NCBI GenBank assembly: GCA_910587765.1
Contig: CAJUNR010000012.1
Location: 1-64,000 of the forward strand
Origin: an uncultured Lachnospiraceae bacterium
GTDB lineage: Bacteria; Bacillota; Clostridia; Lachnospirales; Lachnospiraceae
DNA length: 64,000 nt
Direction of reading: 5' to 3'
The notes under the pieces were generated by a model. It did not search any database and had not been told where the DNA came from. It saw only the letters and a program-made list of their open reading frames with translations. Position numbers and translations under genes: made by a program. The stretch's first letter is position 1, and every line of letters starts with the position of its first letter. Shown here in pieces: positions 49,890-58,922 of the stretch.

Positions 49890-50370
49890 GGCTGCAATAT
49901 GCGCAGGATGTATATGTATAATGGCAGGGGGGATCTGGGGGGGATATTGGATGGGACATAAGTATTGCTCCAGGTTAATGGACAGCAAAAAACTGGCAGA
50001 CAAACATTTACACATGGTCAGATTGTATGATATCTGGATGATGACGAAGCAAAATGGAGCATCCTTCGAGCAGTTTTTACTTGATAAAGGCATTCATACA
50101 ATAGCAATATATGGAATGTCTTATATGGGAATCCGGCTTTTTCATGAATTGGAGCATGGAAATGTTCATATAGCATACGGTATGGATCAAGAAGTAAAAG
50201 CAGAGATACCAAGATTAAAAATATATAAACCTGACGAGGCCAGTAAAGATGGAATTGATGCTGTCATAGTAACTGCCATATTTGCTTTTGATATCATTAA
50301 AAAAAATTTGGAACAATTAGGGTTTGGTAAAATAATTTCGTTAGATGAAATTATCTACAACCTGATTTGA
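49876..50370 (+). CDS. Membrane-anchored single Rossmann-like module
   Basis: The 164-residue protein has one N-terminal hydrophobic helix (about 4-27, ICAGCICIMAGGIWGGYW), a helical link (RLYDIWMMTKQNG) and a Rossmann-like module from 73 on: HTIAIYGMSYMGIRLF, then KIYKPDEA, DAVIVTAIF and ISLDEIIYNL. The 53005 protein has the same plan and many identical positions, so they are paralogues. The module also occurs within several transferases nearby. It may recruit these enzymes to the membrane or sense a nucleotide; no function is established. Confidence 0.6.
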   Translation: MRKLMAAICAGCICIMAGGIWGGYWMGHKYCSRLMDSKKLADKHLHMVRLYDIWMMTKQNGASFEQFLLDKGIHTIAIYGMSYMGIRLFHELEHGNVHIAYGMDQEVKAEIPRLKIYKPDEASKDGIDAVIVTAIFAFDIIKKNLEQLGFGKIISLDEIIYNLI

Positions 50371-50538
50371 ACTGGTTATATTTCACGGGATGTTTAATCG
50401 TCATCTTTTGTTAAAGAGACGGATGGCGTTTTAACGAAGAGTATATTATTCGGGAAATTGATTCCGGATACGCATCTTCATCTGACGGTTTTGGAATAGA
50501 TAAAGCGTTAGAATCAATGGAGGAATAGAAGGGCGCTT
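50371..50538 (+). other. 168-base gap with a possible gene remnant
   Basis: The gap holds an open frame without start that ends TAG at 50526-50528 and reads EEYIIREIDSGYASSSDGFG and then IDKALESMEE. It resembles the tail of a small protein but I cannot assign it. An imperfect inverted repeat (CGTCATCTTTTG...GACGGATGGCG) lies at its left side. No clear promoter is seen. Confidence 0.25.
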
Positions 50539-51783
50539 ATGAAAAAAAATTTGTCAATAGCGACGGTATTATTTACGTACAACAGACCGAAGCATACGGA
50601 GGCAGTTCTTGATTCTCTGAAGAACAATGATATACGTCCCGAAAAAATGATTATTTTTCAGGACGGAAAAAAGGAAAATACAGACGTTGCTCAATGGGAA
50701 TCTGTAAACTGTATAATCAATAATATCACATGGTGCAATACGGAAACAATAGTTTCTTCATCTAATAAAGGATTATCAAAATCTATATCCCATGGGATCA
50801 CTGATGTGTTGGAACGATATGATGCGGTGATTGTATTAGAGGACGATTGCGTAACACATCCTAAATTTATGAGTTATATGATGAGCGCATTAAATAAATA
50901 TGCAGAAGACAGGCGGATTTTTCATATTAATGCTTACTCATGGAAAACAGCGATAGAATCCAACGGAAATGATGCATATTTTGTAGGAAGAGCCGGCTCA
51001 TGGGGATGGGGAACGTGGAAGGATTGTTGGAGCTTATATAAAGAGGATTATAAGATTCTTTCGAGAATCAAGAGCAATGAATATACCAGACGACAGTTTG
51101 AAATCTGGGGCAGTGATTTAGAAGATTATTTTTTAGGAAACGTATATGGCTATTGTGATTCATGGGCGACTTTTTGGGCTATGACGGTAATCGAGCAGCA
51201 CGGCTATTGTCTAACTCCGTATAAATCACTGGTTGATAATATTGGCTTTGATGGGACTGGTGTACACTGCAAAGCAAGTGCGAAAATAAAGACAGATATG
51301 TTGGACGAAAACAGACAAAATGAATTACTATTGCCCGATGATGTGACTTTTCCGGCCGATTATGAAAAAATCTTTCCTCTCATTTTCAAATGGACGCCGA
51401 ACGAAAAGAAATTACAATGTTATTACAATTTAACACTTTCGTGGTTACGGTTAAAACTGTCCCATAAAACAATGACGGACTTCTTGGAGAAAAAAGGATT
51501 TTTTAACGTTGCCATCTGGGGAACCGGAAACTTATGTGATCTTTTATTAAAAGAACTGGGGAAAAATATTCATGTGGAATGTTTGATTGAGAGCAACCCT
51601 GCAATCAACTGTTATCGGAACATTCCGGTAAAAAGAATAGAAGGCCTGGATAAAAATATACAATTGATAATTGTTATACCAGTGTATGATATATGGGAGA
51701 TACGTGAAAAGGTGAAACAGACGGGAAAAGAATATGTTATTCTGGGTTTGGATGAATTAATTGCTGAAGCTATGAGAGAATAG
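50539..51783 (+). CDS. Glycosyltransferase (GT2-like) with C-terminal Rossmann-like module
   Basis: The 414-residue protein begins SIATVLFTYNRPKHTEAVL and has VIVLEDDCVTHPKFM near residue 95-110, the motif of GT-A glycosyltransferases acting as sugar transferases of the GNT-I-like type, and GRAGSWGWGTW later. Residues 315-410 are a Rossmann-like module: FNVAIWGTGNLCDLLL, NIPVKRIE, LIIVIPVYDIWEIREKV, ILGLDELI. This fused module is shared with neighbours. The catalytic part should transfer a sugar from a nucleotide donor; the substrate is unknown. Confidence 0.75.
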   Translation: MKKNLSIATVLFTYNRPKHTEAVLDSLKNNDIRPEKMIIFQDGKKENTDVAQWESVNCIINNITWCNTETIVSSSNKGLSKSISHGITDVLERYDAVIVLEDDCVTHPKFMSYMMSALNKYAEDRRIFHINAYSWKTAIESNGNDAYFVGRAGSWGWGTWKDCWSLYKEDYKILSRIKSNEYTRRQFEIWGSDLEDYFLGNVYGYCDSWATFWAMTVIEQHGYCLTPYKSLVDNIGFDGTGVHCKASAKIKTDMLDENRQNELLLPDDVTFPADYEKIFPLIFKWTPNEKKLQCYYNLTLSWLRLKLSHKTMTDFLEKKGFFNVAIWGTGNLCDLLLKELGKNIHVECLIESNPAINCYRNIPVKRIEGLDKNIQLIIVIPVYDIWEIREKVKQTGKEYVILGLDELIAEAMRE

Positions 51784-51820
51784 TGACGAAAAAGTAGATG
51801 ATAAAAACGTGAGGATACTG

Positions 51821-52960
51821 ATGAAAAAAGCAGCCATTGTTATTCCAACATATAAAAGCGAATTATCGGAACTTGAGAAGATTTCATTGCAGCAGGCAAT
51901 AAAAATATTTAAAAAATATGATGTTTTTTTTGTCATGCCTCAATCATTGCATTATTCTTATGAGGTTGAATATATAAAGGAGATTAGATATAAGGATATC
52001 TGGTTTAAAGACATTCAGGGATATAATAGACTATTGATGGATGAGGAGTTTTATAAACCGTTTATTGATTACAGGTATATATTATTATATCAACTGGATG
52101 CTTTTGTGTTTGAAGATAAATTAGAGTACTTTTGTGACCTGAGGTATGATTATATTGGAGCACCCTGGTTATCGGGAATGCAATATGTTAAGGACAATAA
52201 ACATTTTGTTTTACATGTTGGAAATGGCGGGTTTTCATTGAGAAACGTAGCCAAATGTCTGAAACTAATAAAACAGAGATCCGCTCTTTTTCCTGAAAAT
52301 ATTAATGAAGACATTTTCTATTCGATGGGAAATTCCGATGATTTTCGGATTGCCCCGCCGGAAATTGCATTGCAGTTTGCGTTTGAGAGGGAAGTTGAAA
52401 GATGTTTTATACTTAATAAAAACAGACTTCCATTTGGATGCCATGCATGGGAACGATATGATATAAAATGCTGGAAACCATGGATAGAACAATACGGCTA
52501 TAAACTTGATGAAAAGTATCTGTGTAAGGGAAATGAAGATTTTATTTTGATGAATGAATATGAAAATCAGAGAAAAATATCAGATTTTCTGGAAAATATT
52601 TATTCAGAGAACGTTTTGAAGAATTTTATCAGTAAAAAAGAAAAAAAAATATATATATGGGGCGCCGGAGACAGGGGAAGATTATTTGGTTCATTGTTAA
52701 GCGAAGCAGGAATAAATATAGAAGGGTATTTGGATAATAAAACCGAATTAAAAGGAACTTTTCTAGGGAAGTTTCAAGTTTTGCCTTTGGATGAGTATAA
52801 AAAGAATAAAAAAAATGCGTATATCATAGTTGCCGCAGACGCCTGTAAAGATGAGATAGCAAGACAATTATATGAGATGGAATGCGGGTATAAACGAGAT
52901 TTTATTTTTTATACAGATATTTTCGGAACATTAAGTGAAGATATGAATAATCCAATATAA
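51821..52960 (+). CDS. DUF5672 glycosyltransferase-like protein with C-terminal Rossmann-like module
   Basis: The 379-residue protein has DUF5672 features: KAAIVIPTYKS, FIDYRYILLYQLDAFVF, YDYIGAPWLSG and HVGNGGFSLRNV. The latter resembles lipopolysaccharide or glycosyltransferase folds. Residues about 275-370 form the Rossmann-like module: KKIYIWGAGDRGRLFG, EGYLDN, VLPLDEYKK and AYIIVAADACKDEIARQL. ATG 51821 has GTGAGGA 6 bases upstream. It is A+T-rich and lies between two other module-bearing proteins. Confidence 0.72.
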   Translation: MKKAAIVIPTYKSELSELEKISLQQAIKIFKKYDVFFVMPQSLHYSYEVEYIKEIRYKDIWFKDIQGYNRLLMDEEFYKPFIDYRYILLYQLDAFVFEDKLEYFCDLRYDYIGAPWLSGMQYVKDNKHFVLHVGNGGFSLRNVAKCLKLIKQRSALFPENINEDIFYSMGNSDDFRIAPPEIALQFAFEREVERCFILNKNRLPFGCHAWERYDIKCWKPWIEQYGYKLDEKYLCKGNEDFILMNEYENQRKISDFLENIYSENVLKNFISKKEKKIYIWGAGDRGRLFGSLLSEAGINIEGYLDNKTELKGTFLGKFQVLPLDEYKKNKKNAYIIVAADACKDEIARQLYEMECGYKRDFIFYTDIFGTLSEDMNNPI

Positions 52961-53004
52961 ATGTGGTTGTTCATGTAGGAGAAATAAATAGGGGAAAAGA
53001 ATTG

Positions 53005-53487
53005 ATGAAGGAAAAAACAATTATTTTGTCATTGATAGCAGGTGTATTTGGAATATTTGCAGGAATTAGAATTGGTTTTTCAAGCGAGATAAAAAAAAGA
53101 AGAAAACTAAAAGAATTGTCAGACAAACATTTTGTTCTGATGTGCCTGTTAAACCAGTGGATGAAAACAAAGCAGGAAGGGAAAACCATATTAAAATATT
53201 TTCATGATCGCCAGATAGACCATATCGCAATTTACGGTATGAGTTACGTAGGAGAACGTCTGTACGATGAATTAAAGGATTCCGATATAGAGGTCAAATA
53301 TATCGTTGATAGAAATGCAGATAAAATCTACACAGAAGCTGATGTCTTCACTCCTGATGAAACGTTGCCGGAGGTTGGTGCCATTGTGGTTACGCCTGTT
53401 TTTTATTATGATGAAATCAAGGAGATGCTGAGTCAGAAGGTGAACTGTCCGATTTTTTCTCTGGAAGATATTTTATATGGATTATAA
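53005..53487 (+). CDS. Membrane-anchored single Rossmann-like module (second copy)
   Basis: The 160-residue paralogue of the 49876 protein has a hydrophobic N-terminal helix (TIILSLIAGVFGIFAGIRIG), LLNQWMKTKQEGKT as link, and the module from residue 71: DHIAIYGMSYVGERLYDEL, VKYIVDR, DVFTPDE, AIVVTPVFYYDEIKEML, FSLEDILYGL. Compared with the first copy IAIYGMSY and the D/E tail are conserved. ATG 53005 is preceded by GGGGAAAAG; longer open frame to 52963 is unlikely. Function unknown. Confidence 0.6.
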   Translation: MKEKTIILSLIAGVFGIFAGIRIGFSSEIKKRRKLKELSDKHFVLMCLLNQWMKTKQEGKTILKYFHDRQIDHIAIYGMSYVGERLYDELKDSDIEVKYIVDRNADKIYTEADVFTPDETLPEVGAIVVTPVFYYDEIKEMLSQKVNCPIFSLEDILYGL

Positions 53488-53514
53488 CGTATACAAAAGC
53501 GAAGGAGTCGGAAT

Positions 53515-54378
53515 ATGATTATCGTGAGAATATGGGAAGGACTTGGCAATCAGATGTTTCAGTATGCTTATGCCAGAGCGCTGATGGAGAAGGGGGAAGA
53601 CGTGAGGCTGGACTTGGAAAAGGCATACGAAGAAACTTTTGAAACATACAGGAATAACGCAGTCAGGAAAAACAGTATACAAAATTTCCGAATATCGGTT
53701 CCTCCTATAGATTTGGAGGAATATAAAAAATACAAGTACCTTTACCGAAATACATGGATAAGAAAAATAATATTCTGGCTGGGAAAGCATTCACTATGGA
53801 AATACAGATTTTATGAAGAAAGCGTACAGGGCTATTCGGAAAGATCGGCAGGACTCAGGGGAAATTATTATGTAAAAGGCTGGTTTCAAAGTGAAAGGTA
53901 TTTTAAAGAGATTCGTGCAGTCCTTCTCAAAGAGTATCTGCCTGAAAAGAAGATTCGGATATCGAAAGAACTTCGAGAAGCGTTAAAAGATCCGGAAAGT
54001 GTATCGCTTCATATAAGAAGGGGAGATTATGTGCGAATAAACCTCGCACTGAGCATCATTTACTATGAAAAAGCTGTCAGATATATAAAACAGATATATA
54101 AAAATCCTTTATTTATGATCTTCTCTGATGATCTGGATTGGGTGAAAAAAAATATGCAAATCACAGGGAGATATATTTATGTAAATGAGGACAGGAAACT
54201 GAAAGATTATGAAGAGCTTATGATTATGAGCAGGTGCAAGTCTAATATTATTTCAAACAGTACTTTTAGCTGGTGGGCGGCCTGGTTGAATCAAAACAGA
54301 GATAAAACGGTAATAGCACCCAAAAAGTGGATAAAAGGACAGGGAAATATTGTCCCGGAAGAATGGACAGTGCTGTAA
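53515..54378 (+). CDS. Family 11 glycosyltransferase (alpha-1,2-fucosyltransferase type)
   Basis: The 287-residue protein has the GT11 motifs: WEGLGNQMFQYAYARAL at the start, SLHIRRGDYV near residue 163 (GDP-fucose binding) and SNIISNSTFSWWAAWLN near 243. These enzymes transfer fucose from GDP-fucose to galactose or related sugars. AAGGAGTCGG precedes ATG 53515. It suggests a fucosylated surface glycan, although related transferases may use other deoxysugars. No GDP-fucose synthesis genes are in the window. Confidence 0.88.
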   Translation: MIIVRIWEGLGNQMFQYAYARALMEKGEDVRLDLEKAYEETFETYRNNAVRKNSIQNFRISVPPIDLEEYKKYKYLYRNTWIRKIIFWLGKHSLWKYRFYEESVQGYSERSAGLRGNYYVKGWFQSERYFKEIRAVLLKEYLPEKKIRISKELREALKDPESVSLHIRRGDYVRINLALSIIYYEKAVRYIKQIYKNPLFMIFSDDLDWVKKNMQITGRYIYVNEDRKLKDYEELMIMSRCKSNIISNSTFSWWAAWLNQNRDKTVIAPKKWIKGQGNIVPEEWTVL

Positions 54379-54419
54379 AGACGGTTCCGTTTTTGCGCAG
54401 ATGGGAGAGGGCTTTATAG

Positions 54420-55802
54420 ATGTTGATTTTGTTCGGTGTTGGAGAACTGGCAGCAACATACATGGAACTTTTAGATTACTTGGAAATAGAGTTTGCATTT
54501 TTTACGGATAATGATAAGAGTAAATGGGGGAATTGCTACTGTGGAAGACAAATTGTTCCGCCTGCTGCATTGAAAAATATGGACTGTTATATACTGATTT
54601 CCTGTACCTATGTTGAAGAAATCACAGAACAGTTGAAGAGTCTGGGCATTCAGGAACGGTTGATCGGACTGGAAGAGTTATGCGCATTCCGCAGGCTTCC
54701 GTCTCCGGCCGGTCTGAACGGGTCTGCAAATACGGATAGATTTCATCAGACAGAAAATATATTTTTCGATATATATACGAGCACAAAATGGGCAGGTACA
54801 GAAATCTGGGCAGCGAATCTTGCGAAGGAATTTGTACAGAGAGGTAAAAATGTCTGTATCATTGCAAAAGCAGATATGGATCGGAGCGCGGATGATTTAG
54901 AAGAAATTATTTACAGAGCCGCAAAGTCTGGGGTTATCTCTGAAATAATAAAAAAAATAGAGGAGAGATTGCCTTGTGTTTTTATTTCTAATTTTGGAAG
55001 GGCAGGATTCTTTGCGTCAATTCTGGCAAAAAAGAAATATCCAGGACAGGTGAAGATCGTTGCAGTGATTCACGGTGACGAAAAAAGTTGTTTTGAAAGA
55101 CATATGCAGCATCAGAATTATATTGACGCAGTGTTTTGTGTGAGTCAAATGATTCGGGATAAGATCGTTCAAAGTTATACTTTCAGGGGACCGGTTTATT
55201 TCAAAATTCAGTCGCTAAAAACAGATACTGCGTGGACAAGGAAATATGAAAACAGAGAGGTAATACGAATCGGCTATGCTGCTCGTCTGGTGAAATGGCC
55301 TAAAAGGGCAGATTTACTTCCGCAATTGATAAAATATTTGGAAAAAATGAACATAAAATACAGACTTCAGATTGCGGGTTCAGGAGAATGTGAAAGAAGC
55401 ATCCGCGCTTTTATAAATGAATGTGGATTGCAAAACCGCATTGAACTCCTGGGACAGCTTCCGAAAGAAAAAATGAATGATTTCTGGAAACAGCAGGACA
55501 TTGTAATTAGTCTATCGGAATATGAAGGAAGCAGCCTTGCTTTATTGGAGGCTATGTCTTATGGATGTGTTCCGGTTGTCACCCGGGTAAGCGGTGTGGA
55601 GGAAGTAATTGAAAATGACAAAAATGGTTATATCTGTGAAATCGGTAATATAAAAGGGATCGCAGAGAAGATCTGGTCATTGGGAATTGATTACGATAAA
55701 TGGTCCAAATTCAGCAGAAGAAGCAGAAGAATAATAGAGGAATGCTGTAATTATGACCAATATGTGCGATACTGGCTGGATCATGTACTGATGTGGGAGT
55801 AA
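54420..55802 (+). CDS. Family 4 glycosyltransferase with N-terminal Rossmann-like module
   Basis: The 460-residue protein starts with the module (1-95): MLILFGVGELAATYMELL, FFTDND, IVPPAAL, CYILISCTYVEEITEQL, LIGLEEL. From residue 115 follows a GT-B transferase: FFDIYTSTKWAGTEIWAANLA, IGYAARLVKWPKR, LLGQLPKEKMNDFW, ISLSEYEGSSLALLEAMSYGCVPV and GVEEVIENDKNGYI, standard GT4 donor-site pattern (key part YEGSSLALLEAMSYG). GGGAGAGGG precedes ATG 54420. The start of the next gene lies almost at its stop. Confidence 0.82.
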   Translation: MLILFGVGELAATYMELLDYLEIEFAFFTDNDKSKWGNCYCGRQIVPPAALKNMDCYILISCTYVEEITEQLKSLGIQERLIGLEELCAFRRLPSPAGLNGSANTDRFHQTENIFFDIYTSTKWAGTEIWAANLAKEFVQRGKNVCIIAKADMDRSADDLEEIIYRAAKSGVISEIIKKIEERLPCVFISNFGRAGFFASILAKKKYPGQVKIVAVIHGDEKSCFERHMQHQNYIDAVFCVSQMIRDKIVQSYTFRGPVYFKIQSLKTDTAWTRKYENREVIRIGYAARLVKWPKRADLLPQLIKYLEKMNIKYRLQIAGSGECERSIRAFINECGLQNRIELLGQLPKEKMNDFWKQQDIVISLSEYEGSSLALLEAMSYGCVPVVTRVSGVEEVIENDKNGYICEIGNIKGIAEKIWSLGIDYDKWSKFSRRSRRIIEECCNYDQYVRYWLDHVLMWE

Positions 55803-55804
55803 AA

Positions 55805-57853
55805 ATGGTTAGTTTTGATATTTTTGAAACATTAATAACACGTACTGTGTGGGAACCCACCGGTATATTTCTTCTGGTGCAGGAAAAACTTTCGCATAAA
55901 ATGTATGAGAAAAAGTTTTCGGACTATGTCAGGAACAATTATGCGGCTCTGCGCAAAAAGGCAGAAGTCCATGCAAGAAGAATGAACGAATATCAGGGCG
56001 TAGAAGAGGTCACGCTGGATGAGATATATACCGTTTTTTCTCAAATGGCATATATGTCTGAAGATGCAGCGGATTGTCTGAAAGAAATAGAAGTTCAGAC
56101 AGAGATTGAAAATACCGTGCCTGTTTCAGAAAATATTGAACTTGTAAAAGCCTGTCTGCGCGATGAAGAACCAGTGGTGTTGATTTCAGATATGTATCTG
56201 CCGCAGAGTGCGGTGAGAGAAATTTTATACAGAGCGGATTCCATATTGGATAAACTGCCGTTATATTTGTCCTGTGAAAGCAGAAAGACAAAAAGAAACG
56301 GCTCTTTATACATTCTCGTAAAGAAAGAACAAAAGGCCGAATATTCCGAATGGGTTCATTACGGTGATAATGTTAGATCAGATATCAGGATTCCTGAGAT
56401 GCTGGGAATAAAAGCAGTACCGATAGAAACGGCCAGGAAGATGGAAGCAGAAAAACTGGCAGAAGATATAACGGTTCATCAGGATCCGATAAAACAGGTG
56501 TTTCTTGGAATGGCCAGAAATACAGCACAAAAATATGCTCTAAAAGACTCGGGAATCATAGGTTGTTTTGTTGGGGGCTCTCTTTTGTATCCTTATGTAT
56601 GCTGGGTGATTCGTTCCAGTCTGGAGCGAAAATATAATCGGCTCTATTTTATTGCGAGAGATGGGTTTTTACTGAAAAAGATAGCGGATGAGATTATTTC
56701 GGCTTATCAGTATCCGATAAAAACGTATTATATTTATGGTTCAAGAAAAGCATGGCGGGTTCGGGATGAAATTTCACAGGCATTGGTTTACCAATACCTG
56801 GTACAGGAAGTGGATTTTTCGGATGAAAGCTTTGCGTTGGTTGATCTGCAGGGGACAGGAACGTCCATGGAGTTTGTCAGACAACTAATAAAGAGGAACA
56901 TGAAGGGGCCTCTGAATGTTTTTTATTTTCAGATGTTTTCATGTACGTCTGTCAGTGGGTGCAATTTTATGATGTTTTGCCCGCTGGAAGATAATAAGAT
57001 TCTTGAATCGTTTGCCAGAGCACCTCATGGAACTGTTTTAGGGTATGAAAAAAAAGACGGGAAAATCATTCCGCAATTAGCAGATACAGAAGATAAATTG
57101 TGGGAAAAATGTGGTTTATCAGACTACATAAAGGGAGTACAGCTTTTTTCAAGGGAGATCGCATGTGTTTTGAAAAGGGCGGATTTACATGGTGACTCGC
57201 AGAGTATACCGGTCTGGATCAGCCATTATCTGCAAAGTGTTCCTGGTAGAAGTGTATTGGAATTTATAGGGGATATGCCCCATAATCATACAGAAGATGA
57301 TACATGTGCATCGTTTGCTCCAAAGCTTACCAAAAGAAATATCTATGAGCTGTATCTGTGGAGAACGACAGAAACAGTGGATCGGTTTTATTCAGGAACC
57401 CATTTGCCGCTGTCATTAAAACGTATGAGTAAAAAAGATGAAAAAATAAAGCGGTTCTGTGAAAGGAATGCCTATCGTTTTCTGGGAGATAAAATACACA
57501 GGTTGAAATATTTGACCCAAAAAAAGAAACGAATTTTCCAATATAAAAAGATTATCATATATGCGGCTGGACAGGCGGGAAGAGAGTTGTTTTTTAAAAT
57601 CACTTATGATACCAGATCAAGAGTTGTTGGCTGGACAGATATCAATTATCAGGAGCTGCAGGCGGAAGGGCTTCCGGTTATCAGTCCGCAGGAGGCTTTT
57701 AAATGTGATTTTGACGGACTTGTAATCGCAGTGAAAAATAATAATTCGTGTAATCTTATAAAGGAACTGCTTGTTTCCAGAGGAATAAATGAGCAGAAAA
57801 TATTAAGTTATAGCGAATTTTACAGTCTGAGCAATAATAAAAGCGGAAGGTAA
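55805..57853 (+). CDS. HAD-like protein of glycan loci with C-terminal Rossmann-like module
   Basis: The 682-residue protein begins with a HAD-like domain: MVSFDIFETLITRT (D5 as nucleophile; the usual second acid D is E8), VVLISDMYLP as second motif and VHYGDNVRSDIRIPEM as the metal loop. The middle (260-480) has YNRLYFIARDGFLLKKIADE and FALVDLQGTGTSMEF, seen in large HAD proteins of polysaccharide loci. Residues 580-675 are the Rossmann-like module (IIIYAAGQAGRELFF, GLPVISPQEAF, LVIAVKNNN). I choose ATG 55805 with GGGAG upstream; GTG 55793 is possible. It could be a phosphatase or phosphotransferase for glycans. Confidence 0.7.
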   Translation: MVSFDIFETLITRTVWEPTGIFLLVQEKLSHKMYEKKFSDYVRNNYAALRKKAEVHARRMNEYQGVEEVTLDEIYTVFSQMAYMSEDAADCLKEIEVQTEIENTVPVSENIELVKACLRDEEPVVLISDMYLPQSAVREILYRADSILDKLPLYLSCESRKTKRNGSLYILVKKEQKAEYSEWVHYGDNVRSDIRIPEMLGIKAVPIETARKMEAEKLAEDITVHQDPIKQVFLGMARNTAQKYALKDSGIIGCFVGGSLLYPYVCWVIRSSLERKYNRLYFIARDGFLLKKIADEIISAYQYPIKTYYIYGSRKAWRVRDEISQALVYQYLVQEVDFSDESFALVDLQGTGTSMEFVRQLIKRNMKGPLNVFYFQMFSCTSVSGCNFMMFCPLEDNKILESFARAPHGTVLGYEKKDGKIIPQLADTEDKLWEKCGLSDYIKGVQLFSREIACVLKRADLHGDSQSIPVWISHYLQSVPGRSVLEFIGDMPHNHTEDDTCASFAPKLTKRNIYELYLWRTTETVDRFYSGTHLPLSLKRMSKKDEKIKRFCERNAYRFLGDKIHRLKYLTQKKKRIFQYKKIIIYAAGQAGRELFFKITYDTRSRVVGWTDINYQELQAEGLPVISPQEAFKCDFDGLVIAVKNNNSCNLIKELLVSRGINEQKILSYSEFYSLSNNKSGR

Positions 57854-57870
57854 TCAAGGATATTTATAAA

Positions 57871-58884
57871 ATGAATGACCAAATTGATATTATTATTCCC
57901 TGGGTAGACGGTTCGGATACCGAATGGCAGGAAGAAAAAAAGAGATATATGGATGCCTGTTCCGTAGATCATCAGGCAAATTCTGCTGTTCGCTACCAGA
58001 ACTGGGATAACCTGCAGTATTTATTCCGCGGAATAGAAAAATTTATGCCGTGGTTTCATAAAGTGATATTTGTTACATGGGGACATATACCGGGTTTTTT
58101 AGACCTTCAAAATCCGAAATTGAAAGTGGTTCGTCATCAGGATTATATTCCTGCGGAGTATCTTCCGACCTTTAACTCCAATACGATAGAGATGAATTAT
58201 CACAGGATTTCGGAATTGTCAGAAAATTTCATTTTATTTAATGACGACGTGTTTCCTTTACAGCCGATCAAAGAAACCTATTATTTTAAAAACAATAAAG
58301 TTTGTGAGCAGGCAGTGGAGAGTCCGATTATGCCGGTGAATATCGGTGATATCTCAGGATGGTCCTGTACAATGAAAGCAAACAATCTTCTATTTATCAA
58401 CCGTCATTTTAAAAAACGAGAGGTGCAGAAGAAAAATCCGGGTAAATGGTTTTATCCGGGATATGGAGAACTTTTAAAGCGGAATCTGGGCCTGCACTAC
58501 TGGTATAATTTTGTCGGTTTTCATGATCCCCATATGCCCGTTGCACTGAAGAAATCCACGTTGGCGCATCTGTGGGAAGTGGAACCTCATACGCTGGACA
58601 CTGCATCCAGAAACAGGTTCCGGGGACAGACCGATGTATCACAATATCTGATTCGATATTGGCAGCTATGCACCGGAAATTTTGTACCGAGAAAGACGCT
58701 TGGAAAATCAGTGCTTGTTACAATGGATAATTATAAGAAAACTGCGGAAAAGATCAGAAGACAGGAATGGCAGATCATCAGTATCAATGAAGATGTCACA
58801 AGTGAGGAATTTGAGACGGTAAAAGCTGAAATTAATCAGGCTTTTGCATATCTTCTGCCGGAAAAATCATCGTTTGAAGTCTGA
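57871..58884 (+). CDS. Stealth-family sugar-phosphate transferase
   Basis: The 337-residue protein has the conserved Stealth regions: IDIIIPWVDGSDTEWQ (CR1, residues 5-20), RYQNWDNLQYLFRGIEKFMPW (CR2, key part NLQYLFRGIE), FILFNDDVFPLQPI (the DD motif) and, later, NFVGFHDPHMPVAL and NRFRGQTDVSQYL. Such enzymes transfer hexose-1-phosphate to make phosphodiester-linked capsular or exopolysaccharide chains. This supports a phosphate-containing polymer in this cluster. Function by family; the sugar is unknown. Confidence 0.88.
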   Translation: MNDQIDIIIPWVDGSDTEWQEEKKRYMDACSVDHQANSAVRYQNWDNLQYLFRGIEKFMPWFHKVIFVTWGHIPGFLDLQNPKLKVVRHQDYIPAEYLPTFNSNTIEMNYHRISELSENFILFNDDVFPLQPIKETYYFKNNKVCEQAVESPIMPVNIGDISGWSCTMKANNLLFINRHFKKREVQKKNPGKWFYPGYGELLKRNLGLHYWYNFVGFHDPHMPVALKKSTLAHLWEVEPHTLDTASRNRFRGQTDVSQYLIRYWQLCTGNFVPRKTLGKSVLVTMDNYKKTAEKIRRQEWQIISINEDVTSEEFETVKAEINQAFAYLLPEKSSFEV

Positions 58885-58922
58885 TTCCGGCAGATATTAG
58901 AAGTAGAAAGTGGGACGATAAT

